Positions 1 through 5,692 of a stretch of 5,854 nucleotides of DNA are shown piece by piece. This DNA is from Pseudomonadota bacterium (lineage in GTDB: Bacteria > Pseudomonadota > Alphaproteobacteria > Acetobacterales > Acetobacteraceae). Location of the stretch: positions 1-5,854 of the forward strand of contig JAKBCX010000119.1 in NCBI GenBank assembly GCA_021807465.1, written 5' to 3'. Numbering within the stretch: position 1 is the stretch's first letter; every line of letters begins with the position of its first letter. A program made the translations under genes and the position numbers. The notes under the pieces are model-generated. The model saw nothing but the letters and a program-made list of their open reading frames with translations. It had not been told where the DNA came from and did not search any database.

Positions 1-1
1 A

Positions 2-421
2 GGTATTCCAAGCACTTTATTTTTGCAACTCTCCCTAGCCAATTCTCTTGAGCGTACCACGCCGCAGATTGCATGCCGCGAAATAAATGGCTCATTACGT
101 ATCCTATTCGGCGGCTATCTAGGAGCCAAACTGCCCTTATCATTCACCCCTGGCAGCAGTCTTGAGCACGTCTCTTACAATCTTAATCAATATGAAAATG
201 CCATATTCGGAGAACCGCTGCACTGTAGCATTAATGGAAAAAATACGGTGGTTTCAATGAACGGTGTAAACCCTGCCAAAATTATTATTACAAGCCTTTA
301 CATCGGACTCGAAACCGAAAATATCGACAAACGCCCGGGTGCAGCAGCTTTTGGCCGCCCGCAAGGGGACGTAGCCATGGGGCTGGAGGTCTCGAACCCA
401 ACCCTTACAGCCATACCTTAA
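2..421 (+). CDS. Unrecognised protein, C-terminal part (5' end outside window)
   Basis: The frame is open from the left edge to a TAA at 419-421, about 139 codons, so the true start lies upstream. A TTG at 23 is the first possible start inside the window but has no convincing ribosome site. I recognise no family. The translation is a mixed hydrophobic and polar chain without a clear membrane segment, containing stretches such as FGGYLGAKLPLSF and NPAKIIITSLYIGLE that would fit beta strands. Composition is unlike the rest of the window: bases 1-300 are about 43% GC by hand count, with frequent A/T third positions (ATT, AAT, TTA). The last 30 or so codons (from about 331) turn GC-rich and Gly/Ala/Pro-rich, as if the reading frame continued into host-type DNA. 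Its stop overlaps the convergent outer-membrane factor gene by 4 bp. It could be a horizontally acquired gene or a truncated remnant. Coding status is likely but not certain. Confidence 0.5.
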   Translation, partial: GIPSTLFLQLSLANSLERTTPQIACREINGSLRILFGGYLGAKLPLSFTPGSSLEHVSYNLNQYENAIFGEPLHCSINGKNTVVSMNGVNPAKIIITSLYIGLETENIDKRPGAAAFGRPQGDVAMGLEVSNPTLTAIP

Positions 422-1986
422 CCTTTAGACTTGGCGTTCTCCATCCCCGCCTCCGGATACGTCTCCTGCCACCCCCCACCCAGCGCCTGGTACAGCGTAA
501 CAAGGTCGGTGCCCATGCGTTCGGCAGATTGCGCCTGGCGCTGCTGGGCTTGCAGGTAGGATTGCTGCGCGTTCAGCACGGTCAGGTAATCTACAAGGCC
601 CTGCTTGTACTGGTCTTCCGCCAGGCTCAGCGCGATGCCGGATTGCTGCACATCGGTGTTCAGCGCATCCAGCGCGTCATGCTCCTGGGCGTAGGTGGTC
701 AGGGCCGTGTTTACCTGGGTGAAGGCCGTAAGCACGGTTTTGGCGTAGCCAATGGCCGCCTCGCGCGCTTTGGCCTTGTTCAGTTTTACCTGGCCGCTTA
801 ACTGCCCGCCGGCAAAGATCGGCAGCGTGATGTCAGGCCCCATCGCATAGGTGATGGCACCCCACTGGTTCAAATCCCTAAGCTGCAACGCCTGCAGCGA
901 GGCAGAGGCCGAGAGGTTGATGCTGGGGTAGAGCTGCGCCTCGGCAACGCCAATCTCGGCCGTGGCCTGGTGCAGATTGTCCAGCGCTTCGCGCACATCC
1001 GGCCGGCGGGTGAGGAGCTGCGAGGGCAAGCCTACCGGCACGCTGGGCGGTGTGAGCGGTGTGGGCGCGGGGGTGGTAAGGTCGGCAGGCAGGCCGTTTG
1101 GTGTCTCGCCAAGCAGCAGGCCAATCTGGCCGATCAGCGCATCACGGTTGGAAATAAGCGCGGGCAGCTCGGCCTGGATAGAGGCGGCCGTGGCCTTGGC
1201 ATTGGCAACGTCTAGCGAGGTGGTAAGCCCCGCCTGTTGGCGCTCGGTGGTTAGCTGCACAAGCTGGTTGGCGGCATCCAGGTTTTTCTGGTTGATGGCG
1301 ATCTGTTCTTCGGCGCCGCGTAGCTGGATGTAATCCTTGGCCACAGCCGCCTCGACATTGAGCAGCGAGGCACGGCGGGCTTCCTCGGAGGATTTGGCAT
1401 GAGCCACGGCAGCTTCGGCGATGCGGCGGTTTTTGCCCCAAAGGTCCAGGTCGTACTGAAGCTGCAGCCCGTATTGGTAGATATTTATCGGGCCAGTGGA
1501 TACTTGAACGCCACCGCCGCCTGGCGCGCTGGCACTGCCATTGGCAACGCTGCCGGCGTTGGTGCTGGTTCCCCCGGCGCCGCTGGCGAACAGGCCGAAA
1601 ATACCCTCCTTGCTGGGGTACTCATGCGTGTAGGAGGCGGCGCCGCTCAGGCTGGGGTAAAGCACCGCGCCTTCAATCTGCGCCTGCGCCTCGGCTTCCA
1701 CCAGACGCTCGGTGGCAATCTGCAGGTCGAGATTTTGCGCCACGGCCAGGGCTTCGAGCTTGGTCAGCTCGGGGTCGTTGAAGCTGTTCCACCATTGCGG
1801 GCTAACGGCGCCGCTGGACACATACGTGCCGCCTGAAGCCGCTTCCTGCGTAAAACTGCCGGGCACCGCGGCGTGCGGGGGCGCAAAATTCGGCCCCACC
1901 ATGCAACCTGAAAGCGAAAGCGCGGCGCAAGAGGTGGTAACAAGGGTAAAACGGCGGAAAGCGGCCAAGGAAATGGCAAAGGACAC
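418..1986 (-). CDS. Outer-membrane efflux factor, NodT/OprM-type lipoprotein
   Basis: This is a 522-residue outer-membrane duct protein of a tripartite efflux pump (TolC superfamily, NodT/OprM branch), which as a trimer forms the exit channel through periplasm and outer membrane. Residues 1-27 are a lipoprotein signal peptide (RRF, a hydrophobic stretch, then lipobox LSGC), with the lipidated cysteine at 28. The family start VGPNFAPP follows at 30-37. Other family marks are WWNSFNDPEL at 65-74, YDLDLWGKNRR at 178-188, LLTRRPDVREAL at 324-335, IGVAEAQLYPSINLSAS at 345-361, GPDITLPIFAGGQL at 383-396, YKQGLVDYLTVLNAQQSYL at 460-478 and LYQALGGGW at 498-506. The two halves give the internal duplication typical of the family, with long alpha-helical stretches. 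A Gly/Ser-rich segment at about 130-160 falls where the first extracellular beta-hairpin loop is expected. The start is GTG, chosen because GGAG lies 7 nt upstream and the full signal peptide is kept. It is the last gene of the efflux operon, 12 bp after the pump gene. The length is slightly above the usual 460-510. Confidence 0.95.
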   Translation of the reverse strand: MSFAISLAAFRRFTLVTTSCAALSLSGCMVGPNFAPPHAAVPGSFTQEAASGGTYVSSGAVSPQWWNSFNDPELTKLEALAVAQNLDLQIATERLVEAEAQAQIEGAVLYPSLSGAASYTHEYPSKEGIFGLFASGAGGTSTNAGSVANGSASAPGGGGVQVSTGPINIYQYGLQLQYDLDLWGKNRRIAEAAVAHAKSSEEARRASLLNVEAAVAKDYIQLRGAEEQIAINQKNLDAANQLVQLTTERQQAGLTTSLDVANAKATAASIQAELPALISNRDALIGQIGLLLGETPNGLPADLTTPAPTPLTPPSVPVGLPSQLLTRRPDVREALDNLHQATAEIGVAEAQLYPSINLSASASLQALQLRDLNQWGAITYAMGPDITLPIFAGGQLSGQVKLNKAKAREAAIGYAKTVLTAFTQVNTALTTYAQEHDALDALNTDVQQSGIALSLAEDQYKQGLVDYLTVLNAQQSYLQAQQRQAQSAERMGTDLVTLYQALGGGWQETYPEAGMENAKSKG

Positions 1987-1993
1987 GGTGAAA

Positions 1994-1997
1994 CTCC
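1994..1997 (-). promoter_or_regulatory. Ribosome binding site of the outer-membrane factor gene
   Basis: On the minus strand GGAG stands 7 nt before the GTG at 1986, inside the 12-bp gap after the pump gene's TAA (2001-1999). It fixes the non-ATG start. The close spacing suggests that ribosomes finishing the pump gene can start again here. Confidence 0.6.
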
Positions 1998-1998
1998 G

Positions 1999-3516
1999 TT
2001 AACGGACCCGCTGCGGGGGGTGATTTAAAAGTAACGCAATGGGCCAAACCACGAGGGCGAGAATCCCAAGTATGTGAAATACGTCAAGATAGCTGATGAA
2101 ACTGGCCTGGAATTGAACCTGCTGATCTAATTGCGCCAAAGACATATCCGGTGGCAAGGCGCGGTAGGGGTTAATGCTTTCGGCAAGGCGCGCATGGTGG
2201 AACTGGTCGCGCCAGGTGAGCATGGTGGTGGCGAAGGAAATGCCCATGGAACCGCCAATATTGCGCATCTGGTTGGACAAAGCCGCGGCATCGCCAAAGA
2301 ATTTCGGGTTCACACCAACGAAGGAGCTGGCCCCCATAGGCACGAAGATGAACGGCATGGCGAAGACCTGCAATACACGCGCCCAGGTGAGTTGCTCAAA
2401 GCTCATATACGGCGAAAAATGCGAGTCTGATATGAGCGCCACGCCCATCTGTATAAGCCCAGCGGCCATGAGATAGCGCGGCGCGACGATTCGGCCGGTG
2501 ACATAGGCCGAGACGGGCATGAAGGCTAAAGTGGTTAACCCGCCCAGCGCCAGGGCAAAGCCAGAGGTTTGGGCAGTGTAACCCAGCAAGGTTTGCGCCA
2601 TTTGCGGCAGCAACTGCGTGGATGAAAGAAAGCAAAAGCTGATCATGAAGCTGACTGTGCAGCAAATGCCGAAATTGCGGGTAAAAAGCAGGCGCACATT
2701 CATAACTGGGTGCGAATGCTGCCACTCCCACACCACAAGAAAAGACAGCGCCACCACGGCAATGCTGAAGGCGGTAACGATGAAGCCAGAGGAGAAGCCG
2801 TCATCCACCTCGAACTTGTCGAGGAACATCTGCAACGCGGCAAAACCTATGGCTACAAGCGCCAGGCCCACATAATCCAGCGCGAAGCCACCGCCCTTGA
2901 GCAAGGCCGCGCGTTCCTGGCGCAGCAAAGGCGGCTCGGAAACAAAAATGCTGGTGAGGGTGAAGGCAACGAGTCCAATCGGCAGGTTGATGAGAAATAT
3001 CCAGTGCCAGGAGAAGGCTTCCGTCAGCCAGCCGCCTAGCACCGGCCCAGTAGCCGGAGCGACGATAACGGTGAAGCCAAACAGCGCGAAAACCTGCGGG
3101 CGTTTATGCTCGACAAAACTATCCGCCATCATGGCCTGTGCTACCGGCGCCAGGCCCCCTCCCCCCAGCCCCTGCAACACGCGCGCCACCACCAGCATGT
3201 TAAGCGAGGTGGACATTGCGCATAGTACCGAGGAGCCAACGAACAGCAGCGTGCTGATCTGGAAGAAGGTCTTGCGCCCCAGCACATTGGCGAGCCAGCC
3301 CGATATGGGCAGGATGATGGAATTGCTGACCAGATAGCTCGTCAGCACCCAGGTGCTCTCCGACTGGCTGACGCCGAGCGAGCCTGCGATATGCGGCAGC
3401 GAGACATTGGCGATGGTCGTGTCCAGCACCTCCATCAGCGGCGCCAGGGCGATCATCACCGCCACGGCCCAAGGGTTATAGGGGCCTGCCGGTGAGCGGG
3501 GCAGCTCAGGCTTCAA
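1999..3516 (-). CDS. emrB: MFS multidrug efflux pump, EmrB/DHA2 family (14 TM)
   Basis: This 505-residue inner-membrane drug:proton antiporter belongs to the DHA2 (14-helix) branch of the major facilitator superfamily and is the energised part of an EmrAB-type pump. The TM1 signature LDTTIANVSLPHIAG is at 31-45. The motif A loop GWLANVLGRK is at 73-82, although its usual Asp is Asn77. The antiporter motif C, ending ATGPVLGG, is at about 147-162. HWIFLINLPIG at 171-181 and NQMRNIGGSMGIS at 415-427 are both typical of EmrB relatives. The final helix is at about 478-497, before a short basic tail. Length matches the family (about 500-530). The start is TTG and overlaps the upstream gene's stop as TTGA. 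The next in-frame ATG (codon 21) would remove the front of TM1, so TTG is preferred; a GGA 7 nt upstream is a weak ribosome site. Substrate cannot be read from sequence: hydrophobic drugs, uncouplers, fatty acids or plant phenolics are all known for relatives. Confidence 0.95.
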   Translation of the reverse strand: MKPELPRSPAGPYNPWAVAVMIALAPLMEVLDTTIANVSLPHIAGSLGVSQSESTWVLTSYLVSNSIILPISGWLANVLGRKTFFQISTLLFVGSSVLCAMSTSLNMLVVARVLQGLGGGGLAPVAQAMMADSFVEHKRPQVFALFGFTVIVAPATGPVLGGWLTEAFSWHWIFLINLPIGLVAFTLTSIFVSEPPLLRQERAALLKGGGFALDYVGLALVAIGFAALQMFLDKFEVDDGFSSGFIVTAFSIAVVALSFLVVWEWQHSHPVMNVRLLFTRNFGICCTVSFMISFCFLSSTQLLPQMAQTLLGYTAQTSGFALALGGLTTLAFMPVSAYVTGRIVAPRYLMAAGLIQMGVALISDSHFSPYMSFEQLTWARVLQVFAMPFIFVPMGASSFVGVNPKFFGDAAALSNQMRNIGGSMGISFATTMLTWRDQFHHARLAESINPYRALPPDMSLAQLDQQVQFQASFISYLDVFHILGILALVVWPIALLLNHPPQRVR

Positions 3517-4526
3517 TGGCTTTTCCGTATGGATGGCTCCACCGACATACCAAGGGCAAGCAGGTAATGGCTTACCCGGCTATCGGTGAAAACAAGCTTC
3601 ACCGGCACGCGCTGGATGACCTTGATGTAGTTGCCCGTGGCATTCTGCGCCGGCAGCAGCGAGAATACCGCGCCCGTGCCGTACTGGATGGAGTCCACCT
3701 TGGCCTTGAAGATGACACCCGGCACGGCATCGACCGTAACGGTGGCCAGCGCGCCGATGCGGATGCCGGGGAGCTGTGTCTCCTTGTAATTGGCGGTCAC
3801 CCAGACCTTATCGCCCACCACCGCCATCATGGCTGTGCCGGGGGCAACCACATCGCCCTTACGCACCGTGCGCGTGGCCACATGGCCGGCGGCGGGGGCC
3901 AGAATCTGAGTGTAGGAGAGCTGCAATTTGGCATTAGCCAGGGCAGCCCCCGCCGTAGCCAGGCTGGCCTGGCCGCTTTGCACCGCGGCCTGGGCTGCCG
4001 TCAGCTTGGCCTTGGCCGCTTCTATGGCCTCGGTCGCGGCATCTACCTGCTGTGCGGTCGTGGCATGCGGGTTGATGGCGATGAAGCGGTCATAATCGCT
4101 TTGCGCCTGCGTAACGCTGGCCCGGGCAACACTTACCTGTGCTTCGTCCTGGGCAAGATCGGCCTTGGCCTGGGCAAGCCCAGCCTCGGCTTTCAGCACG
4201 GCCACACGCTGGTCGCGGTCATCGAGCTGCACCAGTAACTGGCCGACGGTAACATGCTGGTTGTCTCCCACCGCCACCTGCGTCACGCGCCCCGCAATTT
4301 GCGGCGAAATCGTATAAATATTCCCGTCGATCTGCGCGTCGTCCGTGGTGACATAAAAGCTGTTATGCCACGCATAAAGCCCGAACGCGCCGCCGATAAG
4401 GCCCAGCACCACCGCCAGAATTATGAACGGCCGCAAATTCTTACGCGGTCTTTCCTCAGCCACCCTGCGCTCCTTGCCGTCTTTGCCGCGCAGCCAGACG
4501 AAGCCTGACGGCGGTTTATACTGCAT
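3513..4526 (-). CDS. emrA: Membrane fusion protein, HlyD/EmrA family
   Basis: This periplasmic adaptor links the MFS pump to the outer-membrane factor. Numbered from the ATG at 4526 (337 residues), a single N-terminal membrane anchor spans about 32-53. TTDDAQIDGNIYTISPQIAG (60-79), continuing to VTVGQLLVQLDDRD, is the first half of the lipoyl-like domain. An Ala/Gln-rich coiled-coil hairpin follows at about 106-203. APAAGHVATRTVRKGDVVAPG (210-230) is the second lipoyl half, and VWVTANYKETQLPGIRIG (241-258) begins the beta-barrel domain. FSLLPAQNATGNYIKVIQR (288-306) is a clear EmrA-type signature. An upstream in-frame ATG at 4652 would give 379 residues. I prefer 4526 because the extra 42 codons have lower third-position GC (about 56% by hand count), make an unusually long cytoplasmic leader and show no domain. 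A GGA lies 9 nt before 4526. Against this, a promoter-like element sits just upstream of 4652. The stop overlaps the pump gene's start by 4 bp. Confidence 0.93.
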   Translation of the reverse strand: MQYKPPSGFVWLRGKDGKERRVAEERPRKNLRPFIILAVVLGLIGGAFGLYAWHNSFYVTTDDAQIDGNIYTISPQIAGRVTQVAVGDNQHVTVGQLLVQLDDRDQRVAVLKAEAGLAQAKADLAQDEAQVSVARASVTQAQSDYDRFIAINPHATTAQQVDAATEAIEAAKAKLTAAQAAVQSGQASLATAGAALANAKLQLSYTQILAPAAGHVATRTVRKGDVVAPGTAMMAVVGDKVWVTANYKETQLPGIRIGALATVTVDAVPGVIFKAKVDSIQYGTGAVFSLLPAQNATGNYIKVIQRVPVKLVFTDSRVSHYLLALGMSVEPSIRKSH

Positions 4527-4673
4527 GTGCCCAATTCCAGCTCCGGGCAATAGGGCCTGCATCGGCTGGGCGGTATGTTCTTTTTGCGGCCTTGTCTGGT
4601 TTTTGAGCTGACACTGATTCGTTTCATGCGCGGCAATTTGCCCACGCCGCATAATCTTGTCCGGCCTAGCTCC

Positions 4674-4701
4674 AGTATATTTTAAGTTGTAAGCCGGTAA
4701 A
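4674..4701 (-). promoter_or_regulatory. Candidate sigma-70 promoter of the efflux operon
   Basis: On the minus strand TTTACC (4701-4696, 4 of 6 to TTGACA) is separated by 16 nt from TATACT (4679-4674, 5 of 6 to TATAAT). Transcription would begin near 4667, leaving a leader of about 15 nt to the ATG at 4652 or about 140 nt to the ATG at 4526. This is a consensus match only. Confidence 0.35.
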
Positions 4702-4760
4702 CCCTTAATTTCAGAACCCTACCTAAGATAAGGCGCGCCGCCGCCATGAGATTGGTCGAT

Positions 4761-4797
4761 TTTATATAAAAAATTCAATCAATATATTATAATCAAT
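4761..4797. promoter_or_regulatory. AT-rich island with overlapping divergent -10-like boxes
   Basis: Thirty-four of 37 bases are A or T, with no G. The palindrome ATTATAAT at 4786-4793 contains a perfect TATAAT on each strand (4788-4793 plus, 4791-4786 minus). AATCAAT occurs twice, at 4777-4783 and 4791-4797, 14 bp apart. No good -35 box is found at normal spacing for either strand, so this may be a regulator or nucleoid-protein binding stretch rather than a promoter. Confidence 0.35.
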
Positions 4798-4806
4798 CGG
4801 TTAATT

Positions 4807-4820
4807 TTGCCTCATGGCAA
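4807..4820. repeat. Short inverted repeat, possible operator
   Basis: TTGCC and GGCAA form perfect 5-bp arms around a 4-bp spacer (TCAT). It lies next to the AT-rich island in the divergent region, where a repressor of either gene might bind. It is short enough to arise by chance. Confidence 0.25.
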
Positions 4821-4841
4821 GTTGGTTTATGTGGGGGAAAC

Positions 4842-4870
4842 CTGACAATTTATTTACATTACATTAAAAA
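4842..4870 (+). promoter_or_regulatory. Alternative candidate promoter for the 217-residue gene
   Basis: CTGACA (4842-4847, 5 of 6 to TTGACA) is followed after 17 bp by TAAAAA (4865-4870, 4 of 6 to TATAAT). It would leave a leader of about 70 nt. It is weaker in its -10 and further from the gene than the candidate at 4893-4921. Confidence 0.22.
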
Positions 4871-4892
4871 CCCTCTTGCATCCGAGTCGGTT

Positions 4893-4921
4893 TTGACCGT
4901 TATTCTCGCTTAGGTTGTAAC
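4893..4921 (+). promoter_or_regulatory. Candidate sigma-70 promoter of the 217-residue gene
   Basis: TTGACC (4893-4898, 5 of 6 to consensus) is separated by 17 bp from TGTAAC (4916-4921, 4 of 6). Transcription would start near 4928, about 19 nt before the ATG. The -35 box lies inside a small inverted repeat (CGGT-TTTG-ACCG, 4888-4899) that could be an operator half. AGGT at 4935-4938 is the likely ribosome site, 8 nt before the ATG. Confidence 0.4.
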
Positions 4922-4946
4922 GTCAAACCCAAACAGGTAAACATTC

Positions 4947-5600
4947 ATGGCTTTCGCACCCACCACACTTGACCAGCTCGTGCGCCAAAAACTCCGCTCA
5001 TGGCCGCAGCATCCGCCAGGCCTGGCGGACCACGATATGGGCGCGTCTGGGTGCTGGATGCGCGCGCGGCCGGGGACGGTGGATGACCTCGACACGCCCT
5101 ACCTGAAGATGCCCGGCTCTAACCGCCTGAAAACCGTGCCGGACGGGCTGTGGCTATGCTTTGGCGGCACGGAGAAAGACCCTTTCGTCGATCTTTTTGC
5201 CATCGAGGCCTGCGGCTCTTTTCAAAATCTCTTAGACAAGCGCTCACGCTTTGCACCCTCAATGCATAGCTGGCTGGCCGTGTGCCCCCTGGAATGGCTG
5301 CTGGCGCCGGTCTCGGTGCTCAACCAAATGCCGCGCTGGCGCTATACCGGGCTGTTGCGCGAGGAGCCACGCGCGGCACTGGCCTTGCCGGTGCGCGACA
5401 TAAGGGTAATGTACGCGCTGCGGCCGCGCCAATATGATTATTTCGCGTCGAGCCAGATTCCGCATGCACATGAATTTTTTGCTCCCATGTCCGCCCTGCT
5501 GGGGCCAGACGGGTGGCAGCACCCGCATATGCGCAATTTTATCGCCAGGACATCGCCACGGGCCAATTTCTGGGGATTTTCCGGCACCTCGGCGGCGTGA
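4947..5600 (+). CDS. Unrecognised 217-residue soluble protein
   Basis: I do not recognise a family. The start is ATG with AGGT 8 nt upstream, and the frame has the GC-rich codon use of the efflux genes, so it is very probably a real gene. There is no signal peptide and no clear membrane helix, so the product should be cytoplasmic. It is rich in Trp (8), Arg, Pro and His and has four cysteines (36, 71, 89, 113). Visible features are FGGTEKDPFVDLFAIEACGS at 72-91, followed by NLLDKRSRF (94-102); PLEWLLAPVSVL at 114-125; and two closely spaced His pairs, HAH at 173-175 and HPH at 192-194. The 80-102 segment (Asp82, Glu87, Lys98, Arg99) looks the most functional, but it does not match a catalytic motif I can name. 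The gene is divergent from the efflux operon, where a regulator is often found, yet no helix-turn-helix is evident. A role linked to the pump is only a guess from position. It ends convergent with the SPOR gene. Confidence 0.82.
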   Translation: MAFAPTTLDQLVRQKLRSWPQHPPGLADHDMGASGCWMRARPGTVDDLDTPYLKMPGSNRLKTVPDGLWLCFGGTEKDPFVDLFAIEACGSFQNLLDKRSRFAPSMHSWLAVCPLEWLLAPVSVLNQMPRWRYTGLLREEPRAALALPVRDIRVMYALRPRQYDYFASSQIPHAHEFFAPMSALLGPDGWQHPHMRNFIARTSPRANFWGFSGTSAA

Positions 5601-5651
5601 GGCTTGCCTCCGCCAGAACGGTCCAAGAAGGTTTCACCGAATGATATGACG

Positions 5652-5689
5652 GCCTCGATACATCCGGCCTCGCGCAAGATGTATCAGGC
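5652..5689 (+). terminator. Hairpin between convergent genes, likely terminator
   Basis: GATACATC (5657-5664) and GATGTATC (5678-5685) are perfect 8-bp arms around a 13-nt loop. GCCT (5652-5655) and AGGC (5686-5689) extend the stem by four pairs with one bulged C (5656). On the plus strand it is followed by TCTTT, a weak U-tract. It lies 52 bp after the 217-residue gene and just past the SPOR gene's stop, so it could stop transcription from either side. Confidence 0.45.
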
Positions 5690-5692
5690 TCT

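Larger units (their letters stand above)
4653..4946. promoter_or_regulatory. Divergent intergenic control region
   Basis: About 290 bp separate the efflux operon (leftward) from the 217-residue gene (rightward), or 420 bp if the fusion protein starts at 4526. No convincing ORF is seen. The region is AT-rich around 4760-4870, apart from a GC patch at about 4732-4745. It holds a palindromic ATTATAAT, a pair of AATCAAT repeats, the inverted repeat TTGCC-N4-GGCAA, and promoter-like elements on both strands. This is the natural place for an operator that controls the pump, but no regulator gene is visible nearby. Confidence 0.6.

Noticed and set aside
381..412. tRNA-like or att-site-like 3' end on the minus strand (GGGTTCGAGACC) beside the composition break
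   Set aside because: The TTCGA loop looks like a T-arm, but the flanking 5-bp stem does not pair and no D-arm, anticodon arm or acceptor stem can be built. A GGCTG/CAGCC hairpin is possible here, but it has mismatches and no U-tract.
1399..1836. Plus-strand frame opposite the outer-membrane factor
   Set aside because: It is antisense to a gene with strong family motifs throughout. The composition is typical of a shadow frame and there is no ribosome site.
3492..4238. Long plus-strand reading frame of 248 codons opposite the fusion protein and start of the pump gene
   Set aside because: It lies antisense to two clearly recognised genes in GC-rich DNA, where long antisense frames are expected. 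Its translation is Gly/Arg/His-rich with no family features.
4732..4739. GGCGCGCC palindrome in the divergent region
   Set aside because: An 8-bp GC palindrome is unremarkable in a GC-rich genome, and nothing nearby suggests a specific function.
4854..4866. Short tandem repeat TTACATTACATTA
   Set aside because: Fewer than three copies of a 5-bp unit in AT-rich DNA, easily explained by chance.
5026..5255. Possible PD-(D/E)XK-like nuclease motif in the 217-residue protein (Asp82, Glu87)
   Set aside because: The expected lysine two residues after the glutamate is cysteine (EAC), and the spacing and surrounding strands do not make a convincing match.
5591..5614. GC-rich hairpin at the end of the 217-residue gene (GAGG-CTTG-CCTC with outer GGCG/CGCC)
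   Set aside because: The outer and inner stems are separated by a 4-nt one-sided bulge and no U-tract follows. The hairpin at 5652-5689 is a better terminator candidate.
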